A stretch of 64,000 nt of DNA from Thalassotalea sp. 273M-4 (lineage in GTDB: Bacteria > Pseudomonadota > Gammaproteobacteria > Enterobacterales > Alteromonadaceae). Every line of letters starts with the position of its first letter. Position 1 is the stretch's first letter. Of this stretch, positions 47,545-56,397 are shown in pieces. The stretch is from contig NZ_CP166961.1 of NCBI RefSeq assembly GCF_041410465.1, positions 2,046,001 through 2,110,000 of the forward strand, written 5' to 3'. The notes under the pieces were generated by a model that was given only the letters and a program-made list of their open reading frames with translations, searched no databases and had not been told where the DNA came from. The translations under genes and the position numbers were made by a program.

Positions 47545-48747
47545 TTAAATGTTAAAGCTCGCCATACTAATGCCTTGTGCTAATGGCACATTAGGAAATT
47601 CATATTGACGTAATTGATGCAAAAAGCGTAAGGTTTTAAAGGCGTCAAACCAAACCGCCCATTGTTTGTCAAATTGCGTCGGCTTCGATGTTCGATTTTT
47701 TTCAATGAATTTTATAAAGCCAATATCTGTTAATGCCTGGGCGCTACTTTCAGGTAAGCTTGTAAGCCAAGCGGTTATATCGTCGCGACAATGGGCTAAC
47801 GTTGCGCTTTGGTCAAGCACCAGTTTTAGTTGCTCAAATAATTGCGGATGGTAATAGCAATATTCCTCGCCATTGGCATGTAAGTCCATGATCTCTTTTA
47901 CCGCCGGACCGGTGCCAAATGGTACTCGATTTGATGTACGTGCATCGATTTTAATTTGCACGCTGTCAATAAAATGCACCTGCCCAAGTTTGGCAACTTT
48001 ATTTAATAAATAAAAATCTTCACCAGCCGAGCGAGTCGGAAAACCTCTGGCCATCGCATAAGATTGATGATCAAAGGCTAAGGTACTACCAATGGTAAAA
48101 AAGGCATAGTGGCTACCCGCATATTCAAGACCTTTAACATAATAGCGCAGTGCCTTTTCATATATCGCATTCGCTTGGTGAATGTCTTGTTGTGGGCTGT
48201 GATGATAAAAGTCAAAGCACGCGGCGACGGCTGTATTAGGCAAATGTGGCAAAGCTGAGAAATAATTAGCCGGTAACGTTGCATCAGCGTCACTGGAATA
48301 AATCCAGCGATCAGCAATGATTGATTGGCAAATAAGCGATAACGCTAAATCTGCACCAATTTTTCGAGCCAAGCCCACCCCTTTCTCTTTTTCAATAGGG
48401 GTGTTATATCGATTTACGTGCAATATGTCATGTTGACAAAATGGGAAGGACAACAGGGTCAAATTTTTGTGATGCTGATGTTTACTTTTGTTATTGAGTA
48501 AAAATTGATAAAGCTGTTTTTGCTTACTGCAATCTACGTGATCATCGGGCTGATTATTTACTAAAATAAGCAGCACCGACAAATGCTCAAAATTGGAAAA
48601 CAACAAGCGCTGCAAAAAGTCTGGGCTTTCATCGAACGCAGGGATCACCAACACCCGTTGATAGCGCTTAGCAAAGGTTAAACCACTTAGACCATTCACT
48701 TCTGCTTCGGCATACGTGTGCAGGTATTTTTCCAAATGCTTTGACAT
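47545..48747 (-). CDS. Glycosyltransferase-like (GT-A) protein, function unknown
   Basis: A 400-residue soluble protein. The N-terminal half resembles a GT2-type nucleotide-sugar transferase: RVLVIPAFDESPDFLQRLL at about 32, VLLILVNNQPDD at about 58, GVGLARKIGADLAL at about 123, then IYSSDADATLPANYF (a D-x-D-like motif at about 152) and GFPTRSAGEDFYLLNKVAKL (a Glu-Asp pair, about 235). The C-terminal 130 residues have no motif I know. Acceptor and donor are unknown. It is located 90 bp downstream of miaE and upstream of yoaA on the same strand, without a clear operon partner. Confidence 0.65.
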   Translation of the reverse strand: MSKHLEKYLHTYAEAEVNGLSGLTFAKRYQRVLVIPAFDESPDFLQRLLFSNFEHLSVLLILVNNQPDDHVDCSKQKQLYQFLLNNKSKHQHHKNLTLLSFPFCQHDILHVNRYNTPIEKEKGVGLARKIGADLALSLICQSIIADRWIYSSDADATLPANYFSALPHLPNTAVAACFDFYHHSPQQDIHQANAIYEKALRYYVKGLEYAGSHYAFFTIGSTLAFDHQSYAMARGFPTRSAGEDFYLLNKVAKLGQVHFIDSVQIKIDARTSNRVPFGTGPAVKEIMDLHANGEEYCYYHPQLFEQLKLVLDQSATLAHCRDDITAWLTSLPESSAQALTDIGFIKFIEKNRTSKPTQFDKQWAVWFDAFKTLRFLHQLRQYEFPNVPLAQGISMASFNI

Positions 48748-48837
48748 GTTTCTTGTTATCCTAAGGTCACCGAGTTGGCTTAAATCTTACCTTGCCTATG
48801 TAAATAAGCTTAGTCGCAAATACTAGCACCAAAAGAT

Positions 48838-49443
48838 TTAGTGTAATGCTGCGCGAAACGGCAGTGCGGCACAAATCTTCGCTTCTTCATCTAAAATTTC
48901 TTCCAGGCGACTGTATACCGTTTGTTGGTCAAAATACTCAAGAGCCAACTCGACAAAGAGGTTTTTGTGTTTTTCTTCAGATTTTGCAATGGCGACATAA
49001 AAGTCTTTTTCTTTGCCTGCTGGCAGTACTTGAGCAATCAAGCTAAAACGTTCATGTCCGCGTGCTTCTATCACACCGGCGACGAGCAAACGGTCAAGAA
49101 AAAAGACATCCGAGCCTCGACGAAACATTTGTCTGATCTGTTGAATATATTCATCTTTTTGATCATTACCTAAAGTCACATTACGCTTTGTGAGTAACTT
49201 TAATACTTGCTTAAAGTGAATTAACTCTTCAATGGCCAAGTCGGTCATTGCGCGTACCAGCGATTTACGATCTGGGTAATGTGAAAGCATCGACATAGCC
49301 ATTCCTGATGCTTTTTTTTCTGCTGCGGCATGATCTTGTAAAAACGCATCAAAGTCTTCAACAGCAGTATGAGCCCATTCAATAGGGGTGTGATATTTTA
49401 ATTCAAACATAAAATTTTGGGTGTCATTAATCAATGGCGGCAT
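48838..49443 (-). CDS. miaE: tRNA-(ms2io6A37) hydroxylase
   Basis: Diiron monooxygenase that hydroxylates the isopentenyl side chain of ms2i6A37 in tRNA. I start at ATG 49441-49443 (MPPLINDTQNF) with AAGGG 7 bp upstream, giving 201 residues; a GTG six codons earlier is weaker. Ferritin-like carboxylate and His ligands are seen in HAAAEKKASG, AIEELIHFKQVL and IEARGHERF, and EEKHKNLFVELA. The C-terminus ALPFRAALH is the family end. Divergent from the Sir2-like gene. Confidence 0.93.
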   Translation of the reverse strand: MPPLINDTQNFMFELKYHTPIEWAHTAVEDFDAFLQDHAAAEKKASGMAMSMLSHYPDRKSLVRAMTDLAIEELIHFKQVLKLLTKRNVTLGNDQKDEYIQQIRQMFRRGSDVFFLDRLLVAGVIEARGHERFSLIAQVLPAGKEKDFYVAIAKSEEKHKNLFVELALEYFDQQTVYSRLEEILDEEAKICAALPFRAALH

Positions 49444-49503
49444 TTTACACCCTTTTCTCACGCGGTTATAGTGGGCTTAACGATTTTAAAATTGAGATGT
49501 TAA

Positions 49504-50223
49504 ATGGAAAATACGCTTTATATTACCGGTGCAGGAGTAAGCAGCGAAAGTGGGATCCCAACTTTTCGCGGTGAGGATGGTTATTGGACTATTGGTTCAA
49601 AAAATTACACCCCGATGGAGATGGCTACTCGTTCTATGTATGAGAACAATCCAGAGCAGTTCCTGCGTTGGTATTATCATCGTTTTGCCACCTATCGTAA
49701 TCATGGCCCAAACGATGTGCACTACTGGCTTGCTGACAAAAACCTGATCACCCAAAACATTGATGGTCTTGATGGTAAAGCGGGAAATCGAAGCTACATC
49801 GCTATTCATGGCCGGCTTGATCAAATGACCTTATTTCATCATCAAGGTGATCCCGTTAGCACGATGCAAACACCCTGGGATCAGGTCGATGAAGGCAACC
49901 TGTCTGATTCTTTATTGAGCATGTTCAAAATCGCAAATCATCAACCTAAGCTCAATCATTCTTATAAACCTTATGTATTGTTATTTGATGAGTATTACAC
50001 TGACCTATACCGTATTAGTGAAGCTCAGGAACGGATGATGAAAGCGGATAGAATGATCTTTATGGGCACCTCATTTAGCGTCAACATCACACAAATGGCT
50101 TTAAGGACGGCCGTTAACAACCAAATAGATATCGAAATTGTAGATCCCAATCCTGTCCAAATCCCATATCACCAAGTGACTTACCACAAGATGAAAGCGA
50201 TAGAATACATTCAACGTCGCTAA
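49504..50223 (+). CDS. Sir2-like (sirtuin) NAD-binding protein lacking the zinc site
   Basis: A 239-residue protein with the sirtuin NAD core: YITGAGVSSESGIPTFRG at the N-terminus, LITQNIDGLDGKAG (about 85), catalytic-type His in IAIHGRLDQ (about 102), and IFMGTSFSVNI (about 186). Between the catalytic His and the second Rossmann half, where sirtuins normally have two CxxC pairs, there is no cysteine; in fact the whole protein has none. YVLLFDEYY replaces the usual VVxFGE segment. It may be an NADase, a mono-ADP-ribosyl or a zinc-free deacylase. Monocistronic, ending at a shared terminator. Confidence 0.85.
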   Translation: MENTLYITGAGVSSESGIPTFRGEDGYWTIGSKNYTPMEMATRSMYENNPEQFLRWYYHRFATYRNHGPNDVHYWLADKNLITQNIDGLDGKAGNRSYIAIHGRLDQMTLFHHQGDPVSTMQTPWDQVDEGNLSDSLLSMFKIANHQPKLNHSYKPYVLLFDEYYTDLYRISEAQERMMKADRMIFMGTSFSVNITQMALRTAVNNQIDIEIVDPNPVQIPYHQVTYHKMKAIEYIQRR

Positions 50224-50239
50224 AAATTGGCATAAAAAA

Positions 50240-50262
50240 AGCCGGCTATAAGCCGGCTCTTT
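50240..50262 (+). terminator. Bidirectional terminator between the Sir2-like and cold-shock genes
   Basis: AGCCGGCT-ATA-AGCCGGCT, with A7 before (50234-50240) and CTTTT after. It serves the plus-strand Sir2-like gene and, read on the minus strand with its T7 tract, the convergent cold-shock gene. Confidence 0.88.
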
Positions 50263-50278
50263 TATTAAAACTGTTAAA

Positions 50279-50488
50279 TTATAACGGTTTTACGTTCTCT
50301 GCTTGAGGACCTTTTTGACCTTGAACTACTTCAAACTCAACTTGTTGACCGTCAGTTAAAGTACGACGACCTGTGCCTTGGATTGCACGGTAGTGAACGA
50401 ATACATCAGGACCTTCAGATTGCTCGATAAAACCGAAACCTTTCTCATCGTTAAACCATTTTACTTGACCGCTACGTGTATCAGACAT
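50279..50488 (-). CDS. Cold-shock domain protein (CspA family)
   Basis: A 69-residue single cold-shock domain that binds single-stranded RNA/DNA as a chaperone. RNP1 is KGFGFIEQ and RNP2 is DVFVHYRAI, with Tyr in place of the usual Phe. N-terminal [10 protein letters not shown] and C-terminal [14 protein letters not shown] are canonical. It has a long upstream untranslated region (about 260 bp to truC) with a hairpin CCCC...GGGG near 50530-50546, as expected for mRNAs whose leaders respond to cold. Start ATG with AGGAAA 7 bp upstream. Confidence 0.93.
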   Translation of the reverse strand: MSDTRSGQVKWFNDEKGFGFIEQSEGPDVFVHYRAIQGTGRRTLTDGQQVEFEVVQGQKGPQAENVKPL

Positions 50489-50754
50489 AATTTTTCCTAA
50501 ATATTTTGTTACAAATTAAAGTGGGCTCCCCCAGATCTTTTGGGGTTCTTAGCTTATTCAATGTTTTACTTATTATGTCGAGATGTAGGTGCGTTTTTCG
50601 GAACGTAAAAAAATCGATATAAAGGTATTGCATGTAAAGCTGTCGTCAGGGTATATCTTTTGCTTTCACATAGCAAGCATTTAAATAAAAAAATGTACAG
50701 TTTTCATACAGCCCTTTGTAAACCTATAAATACATTGGTTTTTTCAAGCATTAT

Positions 50755-51588
50755 TTAACTGATTAAATTACCAACACTAGGCCGTAATGACCAATGAAAC
50801 TGGCTAAATAAATCCTGCCATTGATTATCTAATGGCGCAGTGATAGATAATAATTGGTTGGTATGAGGGTGAGTAAAACCTACCTGATAAGCGTGCAACA
50901 TCAGTCTTCGATAACCAAAATGTTCGGCAAAAAATGGGTTTTGTTTATTATCGCCATAATTCACATCACCAATAATCGGGTGACGAAGGTGAGCTAAGTG
51001 ACGTCTAATTTGGTGTCGACGACCCGTATGAGGAAACAGTTTTACCAAAGAGTAACGCACACTTGGGTATTTTCCGACGGCGTATGGTAAGGTAACGTGA
51101 GCCAACGCCTGATAATCGGTGATTGCATGTTGTGGCTCTTTATTTGGGTCAACGTATTTGTCGCCCAATTTATCCAGCTTTTCTTTTAATGGATGATCGA
51201 TTTCGCCTTGTCCACTAAGGTGTCCCCGGCAAATGGCCAAGTAGGTTTTTTTGATGAACTTGTCGGTAAACGCTTGTCCCATCAGGCGAGCTGTATCCGC
51301 ATCAAGGGCAAACAATAAGACCCCAGACGTTGGACGGTCAAGCCGGTGCAATGGATAGACATATTGCCCTACTTGATCACGCACCATTTGCAAAGCAAAC
51401 TGAGTTTCGTGTTTATCCATAAACGAGCGATGGACAAATAAACCACTGGGTTTATTAACCGCGACTAAGTACTCATCTTGATACAATATGGTTAACGGCC
51501 CATAGCCTTCTTGCGCTTCGTCAATAGAAAGATCATCGACGGCTTCTGCTGGCGCTTTAACTGAATCGCTATTTTGCTGGTCTGACAT
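50755..51588 (-). CDS. truC: tRNA pseudouridine(65) synthase
   Basis: Makes pseudouridine 65 in tRNA-Ile and tRNA-Asp. The RluA-family core has ILYQDEYLVAVNKPSGLFVH, YPLHRLDRPTSGVLLFALD (catalytic Asp, about residue 86), LFPHTGRRHQIRRHLAHLRH and PIIGDVNYGDNKQN, all close to E. coli TruC. I start at the ATG at 51588 (MSDQQNSD, 277 residues); a GTG eight codons earlier is possible. The first 30 residues are an acidic extension absent from E. coli. It overlaps the yqcC gene by 20 bp, the E. coli truC-yqcC pairing. Confidence 0.93.
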   Translation of the reverse strand: MSDQQNSDSVKAPAEAVDDLSIDEAQEGYGPLTILYQDEYLVAVNKPSGLFVHRSFMDKHETQFALQMVRDQVGQYVYPLHRLDRPTSGVLLFALDADTARLMGQAFTDKFIKKTYLAICRGHLSGQGEIDHPLKEKLDKLGDKYVDPNKEPQHAITDYQALAHVTLPYAVGKYPSVRYSLVKLFPHTGRRHQIRRHLAHLRHPIIGDVNYGDNKQNPFFAEHFGYRRLMLHAYQVGFTHPHTNQLLSITAPLDNQWQDLFSQFHWSLRPSVGNLIS

Positions 51589-51925
51589 AAAGAGTCTGCT
51601 CTCGTTTTCCACTTAAACATTGGTCAATATCGCCAATGATATTGATTAAATCACTTGCGTTTTGGCCTAATGACTTAAAGCTTTCTTCAGCCATTGGACA
51701 AATGGCTATATTATTGGGCAGCGCTTGGTTTGCCTCAATCATTTGATGCATTTTTGTTAAAAAGACAAATTGCAACCACTGTTCAAACGATAAGGTATCA
51801 ATACAAAACGGTTGCGTTGATTGTAATAAATCCTCGTCGATCCCCTCTTGCTGCCATAACCCTAAGTTTTTCAACTCTTGTTCGAGCGCATTTAATAGGG
51901 TCATTATCGTTTGCGGTTTTTGCAT
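51569..51925 (-). CDS. yqcC: YqcC family protein
   Basis: A 118-residue helical protein starting MQKPQTIMTLLNALEQELKN (ATG at 51925 with AGAGAG 6 bp upstream; a TTG 13 codons earlier is less likely). LSFEQWLQFVFLTKMHQMIE then LPNNIAICPMAEESFK match YqcC, a DUF446 protein of unknown function. It overlaps truC, whose partner it is in E. coli, so translation of the two is coupled. Confidence 0.85.
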   Translation of the reverse strand: MQKPQTIMTLLNALEQELKNLGLWQQEGIDEDLLQSTQPFCIDTLSFEQWLQFVFLTKMHQMIEANQALPNNIAICPMAEESFKSLGQNASDLINIIGDIDQCLSGKREQTLYVRPAK

Positions 51926-52061
51926 AAAACTCTCTAAATCGTATTCAAAAAAGTAACTATTCAATGGCGATAATATTAGGCCACAATGTAAAAGCGAAGA
52001 AACTTAGCATTTAATGATGACATACTCAACGAATTAGCACGTTTTGGGCACCAAAACCCAG

Positions 52062-52089
52062 TCGCATATTTTACTCAATTAAGTATAAT
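52062..52089 (+). promoter_or_regulatory. Candidate promoter of the DUF3549-DUF3301 genes
   Basis: A perfect -10 box TATAAT at 52084-52089, about 80 bp before the DUF3549 start. The -35 side (TCGCAT at 52062-52067, 16 bp away) is poor. A small perfect hairpin GTTTTGG-GCA-CCAAAAC lies just upstream at 52041-52057. Confidence 0.4.
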
Positions 52090-52166
52090 GCGCCATATAA
52101 GTTTAGTCCTGAGCTGACTTTGTCTCTTAGGCTTTCGCAACAACCCCTTGGCAATTACTGGCGATT

Positions 52167-53216
52167 ATGAATTCTATAGCTACCATTTCTGAACTTTTAC
52201 AACTTTCCGATTCTTCTTATCGCATTTTTGATTTGGGCCGTACGGTCAGCAAAATACCTAAAGAGCAGTTCAAACTTATTGAACAAGCCATGCAGCCCTA
52301 CCCCTTTCCCATTCAAGGGCATGCTATGTTAGCCGTAGTGTTTTGGCAAAAGCAATCACTGGCTCCTTATATTTGGTTTGTAAAAATGCCTTTAGACGAG
52401 CGCGGTCTATTAAATCAAGCCGCCCGTAACCATTTTATTGCCATTATTTTGGAAGCTTTAGGCAACGATTTAAGCCAAGACCCTAGTGCCAAACAAGAAG
52501 AGTTGCTAAAAAGTAACCCGTATAACTTTACCCCATCACAATATAAATTGGCGTCATTAAACAGCATTATCAAACGCGATTTAAAGCAAAGTGCTTCACA
52601 GTTTTATGAGCACGCGCAATTATATTTTGCGGGTAAAATTGGCTTTGACTCATGGCAAGGTGTAGCAATTCAAGGGATCAGCGACTTTGCGGCTCGAACC
52701 GAGCAAAAAGACAATGAAGCGCACTTAATTGCCGCCTTAGACAAATTGCCCCCACAAGTTTTTGCCCCATTAGCCAGTGCCTTAGAAAATCATAAGTTAT
52801 CTTATCCTCTCATTGAACGCCTGTTGCAATTAGGCCAACAAGAGCTCAAAAAAGCGGCGCCAGACATTGCCTATTTAGCGAATATTTTGCGCGCCTTATC
52901 TGGCCACGCAGATCACCCAAAAACCCGTGATTTTATTAACCTTGTTCTTAACAGTAAACTCAATGACCTAAACTTATTTATCACCTTGTGCGGTCGATGC
53001 TGGTCAGCTTTCACCCACAGCGACATGCTGATGATATTTTTAGAAAAAATTGCAGCGACAGATGATTTCGAGCTCTTTGCCGGTATTTTTCAAGATATGA
53101 TCGCCATCCCGCAAGTAAGACCAACCCTGTTGCAATGTTTACGAAATGAGCAACGCTCAGAAGCACTCAGCAAGATGATTGGTCAATTATTTAGCCACGT
53201 AAAAGGCAATAAATAA
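52167..53216 (+). CDS. DUF3549 family protein
   Basis: A 349-residue cytoplasmic protein, rich in helices. N-terminal ISELLQLSDSSYRIFDLGRT and YPFPIQGHAMLAVVFWQKQS with PYIWFVKMPLDERGLLNQAA match the DUF3549 family found in Alteromonadales, Vibrionales and Pseudomonadales. The C-terminal half looks like HEAT-like helical repeats. Function unknown. It is followed after 5 bp by the DUF3301 gene, its usual partner. Confidence 0.88.
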   Translation: MNSIATISELLQLSDSSYRIFDLGRTVSKIPKEQFKLIEQAMQPYPFPIQGHAMLAVVFWQKQSLAPYIWFVKMPLDERGLLNQAARNHFIAIILEALGNDLSQDPSAKQEELLKSNPYNFTPSQYKLASLNSIIKRDLKQSASQFYEHAQLYFAGKIGFDSWQGVAIQGISDFAARTEQKDNEAHLIAALDKLPPQVFAPLASALENHKLSYPLIERLLQLGQQELKKAAPDIAYLANILRALSGHADHPKTRDFINLVLNSKLNDLNLFITLCGRCWSAFTHSDMLMIFLEKIAATDDFELFAGIFQDMIAIPQVRPTLLQCLRNEQRSEALSKMIGQLFSHVKGNK

Positions 53217-53221
53217 CAATT

Positions 53222-53527
53222 ATGATTTTATCTGATATTTATATTTTACTCGGGGTCTGTTTAGGCCTTTGGTATTTATACCATTTACGTAATATTGCCG
53301 AACATGCCAGAAAACAAGCACAACAGCATTGCGAGCAATTGAATTTACAATTTATAGCCATTGCTCGGGTTAAAACGCGATTGCGATTTAACCCGCGATT
53401 AGGGCCACATCTTCGCAGTCAATTTCAAGTTGAGTTTAGCAGTGACGGTGAAAGTGCTTATCAAGGTCAATTGCTGATGCTTGGATTAAAACTTGAAAGC
53501 TTTGACCTGCCGGTTTATAAAATATAA
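53222..53527 (+). CDS. DUF3301 family membrane-anchored protein
   Basis: A 101-residue protein with an N-terminal transmembrane helix (IYILLGVCLGLWYLYHLRN) and a basic cytoplasmic domain with LRFNPRLGPHLRSQFQVEFS. This is DUF3301. The 5 bp spacing to the DUF3549 gene and their recurrent pairing suggest a joint, unknown function at the membrane. Confidence 0.88.
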   Translation: MILSDIYILLGVCLGLWYLYHLRNIAEHARKQAQQHCEQLNLQFIAIARVKTRLRFNPRLGPHLRSQFQVEFSSDGESAYQGQLLMLGLKLESFDLPVYKI

Positions 53528-53886
53528 TTTTTAATTCTGCTGGCTGTTCTATTGTTAAGCACCTCGACTTGATGTTGTGGTGCTTACTTCCTACCTTAAG
53601 CGAGTGAATTTTTCCTCTACCAGCAAGACATGGCTCCCATAACGGTTGCTAAAAATTACCAGCAAACGTTGCCCTTAAACCACTTTTTACCCAATCGTAA
53701 ACCACGCGTAAATAAAGCTTTACCATACCTGCCATCACTTAACAGATTGCTTACAACTCATTGACTCAAATCAAACCTAGATTGCCAACTTAGGTGCAGT
53801 ATTGCTGTATGACAATTAATCAACTTAAATTAAAACGACTCTATTAAAAAATCGTCGCATCTTGATGCGACCTTTAAGGTAAACTT
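53528..53886. other. Gap before the GCS2-like gene, with two hairpins
   Basis: No gene is seen in 360 bp. An inverted repeat AAGCACC (53557-53563)/GGTGCTT (53579-53585) lies 30 bp after the DUF3301 gene without a T-run. Just before the next gene a very tight hairpin GTCGCATC (53854-53861)/GATGCGAC (53864-53871) ends 5 bp before the AAGG ribosome site, so it would probably affect ribosome access to that gene. Confidence 0.5.
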
Positions 53887-55362
53887 ATGGGCCGAAATGT
53901 TAGTAAAGTTGAATATAATGCGGACGACTTTAAAAAATTTGAACAAGCGCTTTATGCTCAACTGGAACAGTTTAAATCCATTTTAAAACAGCCTACTTTT
54001 GGCCAAGGTGAACTTAAACTCGGTGCTGAGTTGGAGTTGTATTTAGTCAATGACCAAGGTCAGGCGAGTTTGTCTAACCAATCTTTGCTTGAGCGCCTCA
54101 ATGATCCGCAATTTCAACCCGAATTGAATCAATATAATTTGGAATTAAATTTATCGGCGGTTCCAGCAACGGGTGCTCCTTTTTCAGCATTGAAAGCCGA
54201 AATGGACCGTAAAATAGCCCAACTGCGAAACACCGCTGATCAGCAAAATGTAAATGTTATTCCTATTGGTATTTTGCCAACCTTAGATACCCGTCATTTA
54301 AGCAAAACTTGTATGACCGATTTACCTCGATATCACTCTTTGGCGAATCATTTATATCAGCATAATCCAAGTGGTTTTCATATTAACATCGACGGTGAAG
54401 AGCCGGTCGACTTTGTGGTTAATGATATCTGTGCTGAAGGGGCAAATACGTCATTTCAAGTCCATATGATGACGCCTTTTGAGCAATTTTGTCATACCTT
54501 TAATGCCGCCCAACTGACCTTGCCTTTGGTAACGGCCATTGGTGCCAACTCGCCGATATTACTTGGTAATCGCCTGTGGGATGAAACCCGTATCGCGTTA
54601 TTTAAGCAATCTTTAGATATACGTAATCGTTTTGACGCCAATTTACCTCAACCAACTCGGGTGAGTTTTGGCTTTGGCTGGTTAAGACATAGTGTTTGGG
54701 AATTGTTTGCCGAAGCAGTCGCGCTTCACAAACCCATTTTGGCCGATTTAGGTCAACCTTATAACGGCACGGGTTTGCCTAAACTCGAGGCATTAAATTT
54801 GCACATAGGTACCCTGTGGCCTTGGCATCGACCGGTTTATGACCATCACGGTAAAGGGCATGTCAGAATAGAGTTTCGCGCCATTCCCGCCGGTCCTACC
54901 CATGTGGATATGTTAGCCAATGCCGCTTTTGCCATTGGTTTGGCTCAAGGTATGAGCGATCATGTTGAAGATTATCTGGCCATGATGCCCTTTCGTTTTG
55001 CCGAATATAATTTTTACCGCAGTGCCCAATTTGGTCTTGATGCCAACATTTTGTGGCCATTGTTAAATAAATATAAACCTGAGCCAACGCCAATCGTCGA
55101 CGTCATCGCTCACTTTATCCCTTTGGCGAAACAAGGGTTAGAAAAAATGGGGGTAAACCGACTGGAGATTGATTTATATATTGGCATCATCGAAAGTCGC
55201 CTAGAGCAGCGAATTACCGGGGCTATCTGGCAGAAAAAAACATTAACCGAATTTGAACAACATTTACATAAAGCCAGTGCCTGTCAAAAAATGTTGAGCC
55301 TGTACCTTGCAAATAGTATGTCCGGAATGCCAGTTTCGAAGTGGAGAAAACCATGGCAATAG
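53887..55362 (+). CDS. Glutamate-cysteine ligase-like (GCS2) ATP-dependent ligase
   Basis: A 491-residue carboxylate-amine ligase of the GCS2/GshA fold. The early ELKLGAELELYLVNDQGQ (E-x-E metal ligands, about 49) and YNLELNLSAVPATG (about 86) are the core, followed by PSGFHINIDGEEPVDFVV, FGFGWLRHSVWELFAEAV and GHVRIEFRAIPAGPTHVDM (third metal/ATP region, about 320). It differs from classic GshA in motif spacing, so glutathione synthesis should not be assumed. It overlaps the AspA-like hydrolase gene by 10 bp, which suggests they work on the same small molecule in opposite or successive steps. Confidence 0.75.
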   Translation: MGRNVSKVEYNADDFKKFEQALYAQLEQFKSILKQPTFGQGELKLGAELELYLVNDQGQASLSNQSLLERLNDPQFQPELNQYNLELNLSAVPATGAPFSALKAEMDRKIAQLRNTADQQNVNVIPIGILPTLDTRHLSKTCMTDLPRYHSLANHLYQHNPSGFHINIDGEEPVDFVVNDICAEGANTSFQVHMMTPFEQFCHTFNAAQLTLPLVTAIGANSPILLGNRLWDETRIALFKQSLDIRNRFDANLPQPTRVSFGFGWLRHSVWELFAEAVALHKPILADLGQPYNGTGLPKLEALNLHIGTLWPWHRPVYDHHGKGHVRIEFRAIPAGPTHVDMLANAAFAIGLAQGMSDHVEDYLAMMPFRFAEYNFYRSAQFGLDANILWPLLNKYKPEPTPIVDVIAHFIPLAKQGLEKMGVNRLEIDLYIGIIESRLEQRITGAIWQKKTLTEFEQHLHKASACQKMLSLYLANSMSGMPVSKWRKPWQ

Positions 55363-56393
55363 ATTTTTCTGAACTTAATTATTTACAAAATCCAACCAGT
55401 TTTGAACTTAAGTCAGATCATTTGCAGTTTTTACTGTCAATCAGTGGCCCTGTGGTGATTGATATTTCGGGAAAAGACCAAGGTAGAACCCGAGTTATTA
55501 CCACACTAATCCATGGCAATGAACCTTCAGGTCTCATTGCTATGCATCAATTCTTAAGCCAAATGTCAAGGTCTCAACGACCCGTGACTAACTTAAGGTT
55601 TATTGTTTGCTCCCCCGAAGTCGCACTCACCAAGCCTTACTTTAGCCATCGTTTTTTACCTGATGGTAAAGATTTAAACCGCTGCTTTTCAAGCCCAAAT
55701 AATACAGGGTATTATCAGCGCGCCAACTTAATTAAGGCGGCAATTGAGGCCGTAAAACCCGAGGCCGTTTTTGATATTCACAACACATCGGGTCTGGGTC
55801 CCCCCTTCGCTGTTGCCGTCGAAAAAACCGAACTGGCGCTGTCTTATGCCTCGCTTTTTTGTGAATCTTTGATCCTATCTGAAATAAAATTAGGCGCTTT
55901 AATGGAGCAAGATTTTAATTGTCAAACCATCACCATAGAATGTGGCGGTTCCAATGATAAAGAATCTCACCTAATCGCTCTTGAGGGGCTACATTGTCTT
56001 GCGAACTATGATGATATCAGTCAATGCCATTTTATTCGCAACGTCGAATTGTATTTGGAGCCTCTGCGACTTCAGCTCAAACCGGGCTGTGACCTACATT
56101 TTAGTGACTCTGATCTTGGGCGAAGCGGCGTCACCCTAATTGATGAAATTGAGCAATTTAATTTTTCTATGCTAAAACAAAACAGACACATTGGTTGGGT
56201 TGATGAGCTTGGCTTGAATAATTTGCAACTGGTTGATAAAAATGGCAATAACTTGATTGATCAGTTTTTTAGCTTACGCGGTAATCAGATTGTCGCCAAA
56301 GTGAATTTAAATATTTTTATGGCAACCAAGGTTAAAGCGATTGCAAACCAAGATTGTATTTTTTACTTGGTTAACTACCAAAACCATATTTAA
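55353..56393 (+). CDS. Succinylglutamate desuccinylase/aspartoacylase-family amidohydrolase
   Basis: A 346-residue zinc enzyme of the AspA/AstE (M14-like) family. I start at ATG 55353 (MAIDFSELNYLQNP) with GGAG 7 bp upstream, 10 bp inside the previous gene. Zinc ligands: TLIHGNEPSGLIAMH (His and Glu, about 60), and a second His in FDIHNTSG (about 136). Substrate-binding DLNRCF lies between them (about 106). TIECGGSND (about 189) holds the catalytic Glu. Family members cleave N-acyl or amide bonds of amino acids. Pairing with a ligase of the GCS2 type is intriguing. It ends 4 bp from the convergent nhaC-like gene, with no terminator visible. Confidence 0.83.
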   Translation: MAIDFSELNYLQNPTSFELKSDHLQFLLSISGPVVIDISGKDQGRTRVITTLIHGNEPSGLIAMHQFLSQMSRSQRPVTNLRFIVCSPEVALTKPYFSHRFLPDGKDLNRCFSSPNNTGYYQRANLIKAAIEAVKPEAVFDIHNTSGLGPPFAVAVEKTELALSYASLFCESLILSEIKLGALMEQDFNCQTITIECGGSNDKESHLIALEGLHCLANYDDISQCHFIRNVELYLEPLRLQLKPGCDLHFSDSDLGRSGVTLIDEIEQFNFSMLKQNRHIGWVDELGLNNLQLVDKNGNNLIDQFFSLRGNQIVAKVNLNIFMATKVKAIANQDCIFYLVNYQNHI

Positions 56394-56397
56394 GGTT

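Noticed and set aside
53557..53585. Hairpin AAGCACC/GGTGCTT after the DUF3301 gene
   Set aside because: No T-run; kept only as part of the gap description.
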